A stretch of 64,000 bases of DNA from Dietzia sp032248695 (lineage in GTDB: Bacteria > Actinomycetota > Actinomycetes > Mycobacteriales > Mycobacteriaceae): contig NZ_JAVHXC010000003.1 of assembly GCF_032248695.1 (NCBI RefSeq), positions 248,001 to 312,000 of the forward strand. Direction: 5' to 3'. Positions 17,846-26,079 of the stretch are shown piece after piece (position 1 is the first letter of the stretch; every line of letters begins with the position of its first letter). Made by a program: the position numbers and the translations under genes. Under the pieces are notes generated by a model. The model ran no database searches, was not told where the DNA came from, and saw only the letters and a program-made list of their open reading frames with translations.

Positions 17846-17869
17846 CGGTGACACGCGCGGACCGGTGGG

Positions 17870-18394
17870 TCAGAGGGGCTGCATGTAGTCGAAGAACCCG
17901 GGGCTGTGGTCCTCGCGCAGGCGGGTCAGCCGTCGGTAGCTGATGAGCCAGTGGCCGTCGACCTTCCGGTATTCCTCGTGGTAGTGACCGAACCCGTGGA
18001 GGTACTCCTCCTCGCCGCGGTCGTTGGTCCACCACAGGCGGTCCTCCATCGGCCAGATGCCGACGGCGGTGGTGTCGGAGGTCAGGGTGATCTCCGGGGC
18101 GTGCCCGTGGTGGACGGTCGTCACGTGGGTCGAGCCGCCGAGCATGCCGCGGATCGCGGCCGTCAGCGCCTCCGGCCCCACCACCCGGTTCGACGTCCCC
18201 TGGGTCTGCGGTTGCTTGTCCTCGGGCAGGCCGCCCCAGGTCTCGCTCACCACGTCGTCGGTGTGCAGCGTCGGGTAGATGTCCCACCGCTTCTCGTCGA
18301 GCGCCCGCAGTCGGGCCGCGAACACGCGCCTGATCTCCTCGATCGCCAGCGCCTGCTCGCCACTGCTCAGGGTGATCTGCTCGGTCACCGTCAT
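17870..18394 (-). CDS. SnoaL/NTF2-like protein
   Basis: 174 residues with the cone-shaped NTF2-like pattern: an N-terminal helix pair (EEIRRVFAARLRALDEKRWDIYPTLHTDDVV), then strands THVTTVHHGHAPEITLTSD, TAVGIWPMEDRLWW, YLHGFGHYHEEYRKVDGHWLISYRRLTRLR. Members are small cyclases, isomerases or binding proteins; some act on steroids or polyketides. The ATG at 18394 overlaps the livF stop (ATGA), but GGGAGG directly abuts it with no spacing; the GTG at 18388 has ideal spacing and may be the real start. As the last gene of a liv-type transport operon it may act on the imported compound. Confidence 0.72.
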   Translation of the reverse strand: MTVTEQITLSSGEQALAIEEIRRVFAARLRALDEKRWDIYPTLHTDDVVSETWGGLPEDKQPQTQGTSNRVVGPEALTAAIRGMLGGSTHVTTVHHGHAPEITLTSDTTAVGIWPMEDRLWWTNDRGEEEYLHGFGHYHEEYRKVDGHWLISYRRLTRLREDHSPGFFDYMQPL

Positions 18395-19116
18395 CCTCCC
18401 AGGTAGATCGCTTGCAGCAGCTCGCCGTCGCGGTACTGCTCGGGTGGTCCGGCCGAGACGATGCGGCCGGAGTCCAGGACCGCGACGGTGTCGGCCACGT
18501 CCAGGGCCACGTCGACGAGCTGTTCCACCACGACCACGGCCAGGCCCTCGTCGCGCAGGGTGCGGGCGGTGTCGAAGACCTCGTTGCGGATGGCCGGGGC
18601 CAGGCCGGCGGAGGGTTCGTCGAGCAGCAGCACCTGTGGGTCGGCGGCGAGGGCCTGGGCGATGGCGAGCATCTGTTGCTGGCCGCCGGACATGCCGCCG
18701 GCGCGGTCGGTGCGCTTCTCGTGCAGGATGGGGAACCGTTCGTAGGCGGCGGCCAGGGCCTTCTTGCGGTGGGGCGAGCGCATCGACCAGCCCGGTCCGG
18801 AGTAGGTCCCCAGCAGCAGGTTCTCCTCCACGGTGCGGGTGCGGAAGATGCGTTTGCCCTCCTGGACCAGGCCAATCCCGGCGGCGGCGCGCTTGTGGGC
18901 GGGCAGGGCGCTGATGTCGCGGCCGCCCACCGAGACGGTGCCGGAGCTGATGGTGGGCAGCAGCCCGGCGATGGCGGACATGAGCGAGGTCTTGCCGGCG
19001 CCGTTGCGGCCGAGGATGACCTGCAGGGTGCCGGCGGCGACGTCGAGGTCGACGTCGTGCAGGACGGTCAGGTCGCCGTAGCCGCCGCCGAGCCCGTTGA
19101 TCTGCAGCATGGTCAC
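18391..19116 (-). CDS. livF: Branched-chain amino-acid-type ABC ATPase, LivF-like
   Basis: 241 residues with Walker A GRNGAGKTSL (about 37-46), a Q-loop LVQEGKRIF, the signature SGGQQQM and Walker B VLLLDEPSAGLAP. The KRIFRTRTVEENLLLG segment is the LivF subtype. It powers the importer encoded upstream. The GTG at 19116 overlaps the stop of the LivM-LivG gene (GTGA); an ATG two codons later (19110, MLQINGLGG) is equally possible. The substrate of the operon may be an amino acid or a branched-chain or aromatic acid; HAAT-family importers vary. Confidence 0.9.
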   Translation of the reverse strand: MTMLQINGLGGGYGDLTVLHDVDLDVAAGTLQVILGRNGAGKTSLMSAIAGLLPTISSGTVSVGGRDISALPAHKRAAAGIGLVQEGKRIFRTRTVEENLLLGTYSGPGWSMRSPHRKKALAAAYERFPILHEKRTDRAGGMSGGQQQMLAIAQALAADPQVLLLDEPSAGLAPAIRNEVFDTARTLRDEGLAVVVVEQLVDVALDVADTVAVLDSGRIVSAGPPEQYRDGELLQAIYLGG

Positions 19117-20918
19117 TGGGCACCTCCGGTGTTCTCGGGCGCGCGGCCCAGGTATTCGATCGCCACGTCGGGGTGGTCGCGGATCTGCTCGGGCGGGCCC
19201 TCGACGAGGGTGGTGCCGCGGGACAGGACGTGGACGTGGTCGGCCAGGCGCATGACCAGGGGGAAGTTGTGCTCGACCAGGATGATGGTGACCCCGGCGT
19301 CGCGGATGCGGCGAAGCAGGTCCTCCAGTCGGGCCAGGTCGCCCTCGTCCAGGCCGGAGCCGACCTCGTCGAGCAGCAGCACCGACGGCGAGGCGGCCAG
19401 GCAGCGGGCGACCTCGACCAGTCGCCGGTTGCCCAGGGGCAGGGAGTCGACGTCCTTGTCCATGATCTCGGCCAGGCCGAGGGCGCCGAGCAGCTGTTCG
19501 GCGCGGGCGGTGGCCTGGCGCAGCGTGCGGCGGTGCCCGGGCAGTCGCATCACGGTCTCGGCCAGGGAGGCCGGGTCGGTGAGGTAGCCACCCAACGCCA
19601 CAAAGTCCACGGTGGTCACGCCCTCGGGCATGATCGGCGTCTGGAAGGTGCGCATCACCCCGGCGCGGGCCACGGCGTCGACGCTCATCGTGTGCAGGGT
19701 GCGGGCGCCGTCGCCCTGGCCCAGGTGCACGGCGCCGGTGTCGGGGCGCAGGAAGCCGTTGATCATGTTGAGCACGGTGGTCTTGCCGGAGCCGTTGGTG
19801 CCGATCAGGGCGGTGATCTCACCCGGGCGGGCGGTGAAGCTGACCCCGCGCACGGCGTGGTTGCCGCCGAAGGACTTGTCCAGCTGGTCCACCACGACCG
19901 GCTGGCCGCGCAGGCCGTCCAGCTCGAGGGCCTCGCCGGTGTGGGTGTGTGCGCCGGCGGTGTGGCCGGGTGCGGGCAGGTAGCGGCCCAGCCAGCGGCG
20001 CACCAGGCCCACGACGCCGTCGGGCAGGGCGATCGCGAGCACGACCAGCAGCAGACCGAAGACGATGAGCTGGTACTGGTTGAACCCGGTCAGCGCGTCC
20101 TCGGTGAAGTGCAGGACCGCCGCGCCCAGCAGTGCGCCGTAGATGGAGGTGCCGCCGCCGAAGACCGACGCCGCGAGCAGGGTGATGGCCAGGCCGAAGG
20201 TGAACGAGTCGGGGGCGATGAAGCCGTCCATCCACGCGAACAGTGCCCCACCCAGGGCGGGGGCGATGGTGCCCAGCACGTACACCTTGAGCTTGGTGCG
20301 GTACACCGACATCCCCAGCGCGCCGGCCAGCTCCGGGCTCTGGCGCAGCACCAGAAAGCCGGTGCCGTGCGGGGACAGGATGATGTTGCGCACCACCAGG
20401 AACCAGATCGCGGTGACCGCGACCACGACGATGTAGTAGCCGTAGGCGCCCAGCTCCGAGCCGAAGAAGGTGGCCCGCTCCACGGCCATGCCCTGGCCGC
20501 CGCCGGTCCAGCGGGAGAAGATCTCGATGAGGTTGGGCACGATCAGCACCAAAAAGAACGTCACCATCGCCAGCGGCCACCCGGACAGGCGCAGGCTGGG
20601 CACCCCGGTGACCAGGCCGACGATCACGGCGCCGACGATCACCGCGGCCAGACCGACCAGCAGGTCGTGCTGGCCCAGCGACATCCCGACGAACCCGGCG
20701 ATGTAGGCGCCGATCGCGTAGAACGCGACCTGGCCCACCGCGAGTTCGCCGGCGTAGCCCAGCACCAGGTTCAGGCCCGAGACCATCAGGGCCAGGGTGG
20801 CCACGAGCATGATGTCGCGGGCGGCCACGGCCCCGATCAGACCGAACGAGGGCCCCACGAGCAGCACCACCACCAGCAGCAGCGGCAGGGCCGGGGCGAA
20901 TTTGCGAAGTGCGGACAT
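19113..20918 (-). CDS. Fused LivM permease and LivG ATPase
   Basis: 601 residues joining two subunits usually encoded separately. Residues 1 to about 315 form a LivM-type permease with eight or more helices (LMVSGLNLVLGYAGELAVGQVAFYAIGAY; HFTEDALTGFNQYQLIVFGLLLVVLAIALPDGVVGLV). A short linker (GHTAGAHTHTGEALELDGL) leads to a LivG ATPase with Walker A IGTNGSGKTTVLN (about 374), VMRTFQTPIMPEGVT as Q-loop, LPLGNRRLVEVARCLA in place of the canonical signature, and Walker B SVLLLDEVGSGLDE. The replacement of LSGG by PLGN is common in LivG proteins. ATG at 20918, one base after the livH stop. Confidence 0.9.
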   Translation of the reverse strand: MSALRKFAPALPLLLVVVLLVGPSFGLIGAVAARDIMLVATLALMVSGLNLVLGYAGELAVGQVAFYAIGAYIAGFVGMSLGQHDLLVGLAAVIVGAVIVGLVTGVPSLRLSGWPLAMVTFFLVLIVPNLIEIFSRWTGGGQGMAVERATFFGSELGAYGYYIVVVAVTAIWFLVVRNIILSPHGTGFLVLRQSPELAGALGMSVYRTKLKVYVLGTIAPALGGALFAWMDGFIAPDSFTFGLAITLLAASVFGGGTSIYGALLGAAVLHFTEDALTGFNQYQLIVFGLLLVVLAIALPDGVVGLVRRWLGRYLPAPGHTAGAHTHTGEALELDGLRGQPVVVDQLDKSFGGNHAVRGVSFTARPGEITALIGTNGSGKTTVLNMINGFLRPDTGAVHLGQGDGARTLHTMSVDAVARAGVMRTFQTPIMPEGVTTVDFVALGGYLTDPASLAETVMRLPGHRRTLRQATARAEQLLGALGLAEIMDKDVDSLPLGNRRLVEVARCLAASPSVLLLDEVGSGLDEGDLARLEDLLRRIRDAGVTIILVEHNFPLVMRLADHVHVLSRGTTLVEGPPEQIRDHPDVAIEYLGRAPENTGGAQ

Positions 20919-20919
20919 A

Positions 20920-21786
20920 TCAGACCGTCCTTTGTGCCGGGGCTCCGAAGAACCCGGCGGGCTTGACCAGCAGGATCACCAGCAGCAGAACGAACACCGC
21001 GACCTGGGCGTACTCGGCACCCAGATAGCGCCCGGCCAGCGCGGACAACAGGCCGGCGATGAACCCGCCGATCAGCCCGCCGAGCTGGTTGCCGGCGCCG
21101 CCGATGACCACCGCGACGATCCCCAGCACCGCCAGGGCGTGCCCGAGGTTGGCATCGGCGTAGGTGTTCCCGGCCACGAACAGGCCCATCCCACCGGCCA
21201 CCGCACCGGACAGGGCGAACGCGCCCATCCCCAGCCCGCGGGCGTTGATGCCGCGCGCCCCGGCGGCATCGGGATCCTCGGCCGAGGCCAACGCCCCCAG
21301 ACCGACCATGGTGCGGGTCATCGTCAGGTGCAACGCGATGACGACGACGACAACGAGCACGATGAGCAACAGATCACTGGGGCGCACGATCCCGCCCAAC
21401 AGGCGCACGGTGTCACTGGTGACCACTGTGGGCACCGAGCGGGGCCGATCACCGAAGATCACCTTGACCACGCCCTCGACGATCTGCGAGACACCGATCG
21501 TCACGATCAACGCGGTCAGATGCCGATGCTCGGCGATGAGCTTCTGCAGCGCCAACCTCTCCATCAGCACCGACAGCACCGCCACCACGACCGCACCGAG
21601 CAGCACGCCCACCGGCCAGGGCAGACCCCACTCCACGGTCACCACGAACGCCGAATACGTCCCGGCCATCAGGAACGTCGCGTAGGCGAAGTTCACCATC
21701 CCCGCCGACAGCAACACGATGTTGTACCCCGTCGCGATAAGGGCGTACAGGCTGCCCAGGACCAGGCCCTGCCAGATCGTGGTCAC
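20920..21786 (-). CDS. livH: Branched-chain amino-acid-type permease, LivH-like
   Basis: 288 residues, about eight helices, with the LivH opening IWQGLVLGSLYALIATGYNIVLLSAGMVNFAYA and late ALAVLGIVAVVIGGAGNQLGGLIGGFIAGLL (the permease EAA-like region). It pairs with the LivM part to form the channel. The GTG at 21786 overlaps the stop of the binding-protein gene (GTGA), so all genes of this operon are translationally linked. Confidence 0.92.
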   Translation of the reverse strand: MTTIWQGLVLGSLYALIATGYNIVLLSAGMVNFAYATFLMAGTYSAFVVTVEWGLPWPVGVLLGAVVVAVLSVLMERLALQKLIAEHRHLTALIVTIGVSQIVEGVVKVIFGDRPRSVPTVVTSDTVRLLGGIVRPSDLLLIVLVVVVVIALHLTMTRTMVGLGALASAEDPDAAGARGINARGLGMGAFALSGAVAGGMGLFVAGNTYADANLGHALAVLGIVAVVIGGAGNQLGGLIGGFIAGLLSALAGRYLGAEYAQVAVFVLLLVILLVKPAGFFGAPAQRTV

Positions 21787-23018
21787 GACCGCTTACCCGG
21801 CACGTACATGCCACCGTCGTCATACATGCCCGGGTCGATGTAGAGGAAGATCTCCGGCGGGCTGAACGGGAAGTGATTGTCCTCGGAGTACTGGTAGGAG
21901 TTCGGTCCCTTCGAGTCGGTGAGCCACGGGGTGGCGTCGCCGCCCTCCTCGGGCAGGTCGTTGTAGAAGGTCTCGATGATCGAGGCGGTGTCGGTCTTGC
22001 CGCCGTTCTGCTCGACCGCCCACGCGGTGAGCTGCACCGTCGCGGCGGAGACGGCGGGCAGACGCACGCCGGTCTGCGGCAGGGTGTCGCCCTCGGGGAC
22101 GGCCTTGACCTTCTCGATGAACTCGACCATCTCGGCGGGGGTCTCCCCCTCGTTGACCGTCCAGTTGGACTGGATGACCTGCACCCCGCGGAGCTGCTCC
22201 TCGGAGAAGTCCTCGACGAAGGGGTACGTGGAGGAGGTCTGGTTGGAGAAGCTCGGGATGTCCCAGCGCATGCCGGCCCGCGACCGCATGAGGTACTGGA
22301 CCGGGGTGCCGTATCCCTCGAAGATGAGTGCGTCGGGGTTCTGCGAGCGCAGCTGCTCGAGCTGAGCGGTCATGTCGAGCGCCTCGGGCTGGTAGCCCAC
22401 CGAGACGAACTCGAGGCCCGCCGCCGTGATCTCCTTGCGATACGCCGCCTCCGCGGCCTGGCCCGTGGGGTTGTTCGAGAAGATCATCGCGATCTTCTCG
22501 AAGCCCTGCTCCTCGGCGATCTGCACGAACGGCGGCACATAGGCGTCGGTCAGTTCGGCGGTGCCGAAGTGGTACGGGAACGCCTCGGGGTCGTTGAGCT
22601 GCGAGGCGACGGTCCCGCCGAGGGAGAGGATCTCCTCGCGCGTGGTGATCGGCAGCAGCGAGAGCGACACGGCCGAGGACCCACCGGGATAGACCAGGTC
22701 GGGCTTCTCGCCGGAGTTGATGAGCTCCTGCAGCGCACTCACCGCGCTCGTCGGGTCGTTCTGGTCGTTGTTCTCGATCAGGACGACCTCGCGGCCGCCG
22801 ATCCCACCCGCCGCGTTGGCGTCGTCGACCGCGACCTTCATCCCGGACAGCAGCGCACGACTCAGGGTCGCGGTCGGTCCGGTCATGTCCGCGGTGAAGA
22901 ACACGCGGAACGGGCCGTCGGAGGTGGACTCTTCGCCGAGCTGCTGGCCTCCACACCCTGCGAGGACGAGGGGCAGCGCGAGCGCTCCGGCGAGGAGCTT
23001 TGACGCGGGACGTGTCAC
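21783..23018 (-). CDS. livK: Substrate-binding lipoprotein of the liv-type importer
   Basis: 411 residues from the GTG at 23018, which I prefer over the longer open frame because it gives a lipoprotein signal (VTRPASKLLAGALALPLVLAGC, lipobox LAGC) and has AAAGGTG upstream. The mature part is a type I periplasmic-binding fold: FFTADMTGPTATLSRALLSGMKVAVDDANAAGGIGGREVVLIENNDQNDP is the HAAT-family opening, followed by YPGGSSAVSLSLLPI and YVPPFVQIAEEQGFEKIAMIFSNNPTG. It traps substrate outside the membrane for LivHMGF. First gene of the operon and divergent from a TetR gene with paired palindromes between them. The ligand is unknown. Confidence 0.88.
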   Translation of the reverse strand: MTRPASKLLAGALALPLVLAGCGGQQLGEESTSDGPFRVFFTADMTGPTATLSRALLSGMKVAVDDANAAGGIGGREVVLIENNDQNDPTSAVSALQELINSGEKPDLVYPGGSSAVSLSLLPITTREEILSLGGTVASQLNDPEAFPYHFGTAELTDAYVPPFVQIAEEQGFEKIAMIFSNNPTGQAAEAAYRKEITAAGLEFVSVGYQPEALDMTAQLEQLRSQNPDALIFEGYGTPVQYLMRSRAGMRWDIPSFSNQTSSTYPFVEDFSEEQLRGVQVIQSNWTVNEGETPAEMVEFIEKVKAVPEGDTLPQTGVRLPAVSAATVQLTAWAVEQNGGKTDTASIIETFYNDLPEEGGDATPWLTDSKGPNSYQYSEDNHFPFSPPEIFLYIDPGMYDDGGMYVPGKRS

Positions 23019-23043
23019 GAGGGCACACCTTTCAGCAGAAACC

Positions 23044-23110
23044 AACCAAGCACTTTCTTGGTTCGGGACGAATCTATGCCGTACGTCACAAACAAGCAAG
23101 CGATCGCTTG
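23044..23110. promoter_or_regulatory. Two CAAG-N6-CTTG palindromes between livK and tetR
   Basis: AACCAAG-CACTTT-CTTGGTT (23044-23063) and CAAG-CGATCG-CTTG (23097-23110) share the same half-sites and spacing, CAAG-N6-CTTG. The second is a perfect 14-bp palindrome. They lie in the 140-bp gap between the divergent livK and tetR genes, the usual place for operators of a local TetR repressor that controls both itself and its neighbour. Confidence 0.65.
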
Positions 23111-23158
23111 GTAATCCCGGCGCGCACTTTCGGCGTGGCATGGGGTAAACATGTGCTG

Positions 23159-23896
23159 ATGGAGACCCGTCGGGAGCAGATCAAGCGCGTCGCCGCCAGA
23201 CTCTTCGTCGAGCGCGGGGTCGGCGGCACCAGCGTGCGCGACATCGCCGACGGCGTCGGGCTCCTGTCGGGAAGCCTGTATCACCACTTCGCCTCGAAGG
23301 ACGCCATCGCCTTCGCGATCCTGGACGACTTCATCCGCGACCTGAACGCGCTCTACGCGTCCGTCCTCCCTCACGTGAGCGGAATGCGGGAGGAGCTACG
23401 CGCGCTGCTGTACTCGTCCATCGAGGTGGCCGAGAAGCACCCGTACGCGACGGAGATCTACCAGAACGAGCTGGCCTACCACGGCCCGCAGGCGCCGGAG
23501 GAGATCGCGGACGGCGTACGCAGGGCCAACCGGTTCTGGCTGGATACGGCGACGCGGGCCCGGGACAGCGGGCAGCTACGGGAAGGGCTCGACCCGGAGG
23601 AGTTCTCGCGGATGGTCCGCGAGAGCGTGTGGTGGTCGGTACGCCAACACCGCGAGGCGCTGGCCGAACGCGGAACCACCATCGCCGACACGCTCCTGAC
23701 CGTGTTCCTCGACGGCGCCGCCGTCACCGCCGCCGGCCCCAGCCCGTCCGGGACCGACGCGCGCGCGGGGTCCCCGTCCGCGGCGGCCCCCTCCGGCGAG
23801 GGCCGCATCCCCGCGGCGGGGCCAACCGAACTCGAGCGTCGACTCCTCGCCCTGGAGAGCAAGGTCGCCGCCCTCGAGTCGCGGCCGCTCATCTGA
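23159..23896 (+). CDS. TetR-family regulator of the liv-type operon
   Basis: 245 residues from the ATG at 23159. The helix-turn-helix is METRREQIKRVAARLFVERGVGGTSVRDIADGVGLLSGSLYHHFASKDAI (about 1-50). The ligand domain ends near residue 190; a Pro/Ala/Ser-rich linker then leads to a short heptad-like tail, ELERRLLALESKVAALESR, likely a coiled coil that helps oligomerise. Such a tail is seen on TetR proteins linked to CoA-thioester or steroid catabolism in actinobacteria. The twin CAAG-N6-CTTG sites directly upstream suggest it represses the divergent importer and itself. The effector is probably the transported compound or its CoA ester; this is inference. Confidence 0.82.
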   Translation: METRREQIKRVAARLFVERGVGGTSVRDIADGVGLLSGSLYHHFASKDAIAFAILDDFIRDLNALYASVLPHVSGMREELRALLYSSIEVAEKHPYATEIYQNELAYHGPQAPEEIADGVRRANRFWLDTATRARDSGQLREGLDPEEFSRMVRESVWWSVRQHREALAERGTTIADTLLTVFLDGAAVTAAGPSPSGTDARAGSPSAAAPSGEGRIPAAGPTELERRLLALESKVAALESRPLI

Positions 23897-24142
23897 CGCG
23901 GGTCACGTCACCGGGCGCGCAGACGGCTGACCTCCGACTGGCGCTTCTACGGTTCGCTTGGCTAGCCTCGAGCAATCGCTTGCGAAAGAAACGTGAGCCG
24001 CACCTCGGAATCCGAGCGGCGGATGCGGACTTTCCCGCGAGCGCCACGTACAGTCGACTCATATTGACAGTCGTCAACCTGCGATGGAGCCCGGCGCGGG
24101 CCGACAACCGTCGCCACACGGAGAAGCACGAGGTCTCGCATC

Positions 24143-25342
24143 ATGACTCCGCTGGTCGCCCCCGGTCGTGAAGCACTGTTCCAGCCGCTCGACGTCCGGT
24201 CCCTGCACCTGGCCAACCGCCTGGTCATGTCGCCGATGACGCGGATGGACTGCCCCGGCGGTCTGCCCGACGAGATCAACCGGGACTACTACTCCGCGCG
24301 CGCTGCGGGCGGGACCGGGCTCGTCGTCACCGAGGGCATCGGGGTGGACCACCCCACGGCGGTCGACCACTCCGCGATCCCGCGCCTCGACGGACCGGAG
24401 TCCGTGGCGGCGTGGCGCGTGGTGACGGACGCCGTCCACGCCGCGGGCGGCCGGATCATGGCGCAGCTGTGGCACGTCGGTCCGCTGTGGGGCGCGAACG
24501 CCCGCTTCGACCGCGAGAACCGCGACCGCCTCATGGAGATGCATCCCATGCGCCCGTCCGGGCTGTGGGGCACCCCGGGTGTCACCACGTACTCCGAGCG
24601 GAGCATCGAACGCTGGTCGCCGGCGGTGGAGCCGATGACCGAGGCGGACATCGCCGAGGTGATCGCCGCGTTCGCCCGGTCGGCGCGCTACGCCCTGGAC
24701 GCCGGATTCGACGGGGTGACCCTGCACGGCGGCCACGGGTACCTGCTCGACGCGTTCGTCTGGGCCGACACCAACCGGCGCACCGACGAGTGGGGCGGCG
24801 ACCTGGCGGCGCGCAGCCGCTTCCCCGCAGCGGTGGTCGCGGCGGTCCGCGAGGCGATCGGTGCCGACGCCCCGCTGTTCTACCGCTTCTCGCAGCACAC
24901 CCAGCAGGACTACACGGTGCTCAAGGCGACGACCCCCGACGAGCTGGGCGTCTACCTGGGCGCGCTCGCCGAGGCGGGTGTCGACCTGTTCGACGCGTCG
25001 ACGCGTCGGTTCAGCGATCCGGCGTTCCCCAACCTGGAGGGTGACGACGGCAAGGTGACCCTCGCGGGATGGGCCCGCCGGCTCACCGGTAAGCCGTCGG
25101 GCGCGGTCGGCGGCGTGGGGATCGGGACGTCCCTGCGTGAGCAGAAGTCGGGCAAAGCGGCCGTCGCGTCGGACAACATCGATTCGGTCATCGAGTGCAT
25201 GGAACGCGGCGAGTTCGATCTCATCTCCATCGGCCGGATGCACCTGGCCGATCCGGCGATCGCCCGCGTCCTGCGGGCCGCCGAGCCGCTGCCGGAGTTC
25301 GACCGCGAGGTGCACGAGGCGCCGCTGCGCGCCCCCGCCTGA
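24143..25342 (+). CDS. Old yellow enzyme-family NAD(P)H:flavin oxidoreductase
   Basis: 399 residues forming an FMN-binding TIM barrel that reduces activated carbon-carbon double bonds. Start LFQPLDVRSLHLANRLVMSPMTRMD is the OYE opening. The substrate pair lies in LHGGHGYLLDAFVW (about 193-206), where His and Asn/His hydrogen-bond the substrate; NRRTDEWGGD follows and GGVGIG binds FMN phosphate. The upstream 246 bp contain TTGAC-AGTC-GTCAA (24064-24077) and CGCTTG half-sites near 23953 and 23978 resembling those of the neighbouring TetR, so co-regulation is possible. The physiological substrate is unknown. Confidence 0.88.
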   Translation: MTPLVAPGREALFQPLDVRSLHLANRLVMSPMTRMDCPGGLPDEINRDYYSARAAGGTGLVVTEGIGVDHPTAVDHSAIPRLDGPESVAAWRVVTDAVHAAGGRIMAQLWHVGPLWGANARFDRENRDRLMEMHPMRPSGLWGTPGVTTYSERSIERWSPAVEPMTEADIAEVIAAFARSARYALDAGFDGVTLHGGHGYLLDAFVWADTNRRTDEWGGDLAARSRFPAAVVAAVREAIGADAPLFYRFSQHTQQDYTVLKATTPDELGVYLGALAEAGVDLFDASTRRFSDPAFPNLEGDDGKVTLAGWARRLTGKPSGAVGGVGIGTSLREQKSGKAAVASDNIDSVIECMERGEFDLISIGRMHLADPAIARVLRAAEPLPEFDREVHEAPLRAPA

Positions 25343-25467
25343 TCGGCCTCGCCACCTCTGTAGTGAAAGCGCCCCGCCGCCCACCGGATGACGTCTCGAC
25401 CGGGGAGCTGCGCGAGGTCCCGCGCGAGAAGTAGCCTCACCGGCCGACGGGGCGTCGACGAGCCCGT

Positions 25468-25515
25468 TGTCAACCCATCGTTGACAGCCGCTCGCCTGTC
25501 AGCCTACCGTTGACG
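25468..25515. promoter_or_regulatory. Tandem TGTCAAC-type palindromes before the HTH gene
   Basis: TGTCAAC-CCATC-GTTGACA (25468-25486) is a perfect seven-base inverted repeat with a five-base spacer. A weaker second copy, TGTCAG...GTTGACG, spans about 25497-25515 and reaches within three bases of the ATG at 25518. A protein bound there would block transcription or ribosome access, which fits autoregulation by the HTH protein encoded next. Confidence 0.55.
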
Positions 25516-25517
25516 GC

Positions 25518-25922
25518 ATGACCGAGCACTCCACCCCCGGCCCGCTCGCGACAGCGCTGGCGACTCCCGTGGACGACGCCGTCCGCTCCGCCTCGGCCGC
25601 GGCGGCGAGAGAGGCGTTCTCGCAGGCCCAGGACCTTCTCGGTCCCCGCCCGACGACCGAGGCGGAGCTCGAGCAGTGGCACGTGGCCGTCCAGGTGCTC
25701 GCGTTCCGGATCGAGCACGCCACCGGGGTCGACGCCCTGGGCGCGGTGGTCGGGCTCCGCCGCTGGGGTGTCACCTGGGAGACCATCGGCCGAGCCGCCG
25801 GCATGAGCAGACAGGCCGCGCACACCCGCTGGGGTGCACCGTCCCGCGCGGTACTCGACCGTTACGGCACGGGCGAGCTGGGTGGCCCCGTCGCCGCCGA
25901 CGAGGCGGATCTGGCCGACTGA
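25518..25922 (+). CDS. Small HTH-containing protein, unknown
   Basis: 134 residues, no close family recognised. The N-terminal half is Ala-rich helix (DAVRSASAAAAREAFSQAQDLL). Residues about 87-108 (GVTWETIGRAAGMSRQAAHTRW) read as a good helix-turn-helix, similar to the DNA-recognition helices of sigma-70 region 4 or phage-type regulators. There is no signal peptide or membrane helix. Two TGTCAAC-type palindromes sit immediately before the start, so it may repress itself. It lies between the OYE gene and an HdeD-like gene on the same strand, 175 bp and 157 bp apart, so it is probably monocistronic. Confidence 0.6.
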   Translation: MTEHSTPGPLATALATPVDDAVRSASAAAAREAFSQAQDLLGPRPTTEAELEQWHVAVQVLAFRIEHATGVDALGAVVGLRRWGVTWETIGRAAGMSRQAAHTRWGAPSRAVLDRYGTGELGGPVAADEADLAD

Positions 25923-26079
25923 TCGCGGCGCCGCCGACTCCCGGCCAGCGCGAACCCCTACCGGCGGGCGCGGGAGCGGCGTTGAATGGGGAACGCGTTC
26001 CCCCCCCTCGGCGCCCGGTCGTGGACGTCCGAGCCAGCACAGGATCCCTGAACGCCTCGTCCGATAGGAGCCCACCGCG

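Noticed and set aside
23897..24142. Small gene between tetR and the old yellow enzyme
   Set aside because: No frame with a ribosome site longer than about 40 codons; the region is better explained as promoter with regulator half-sites.
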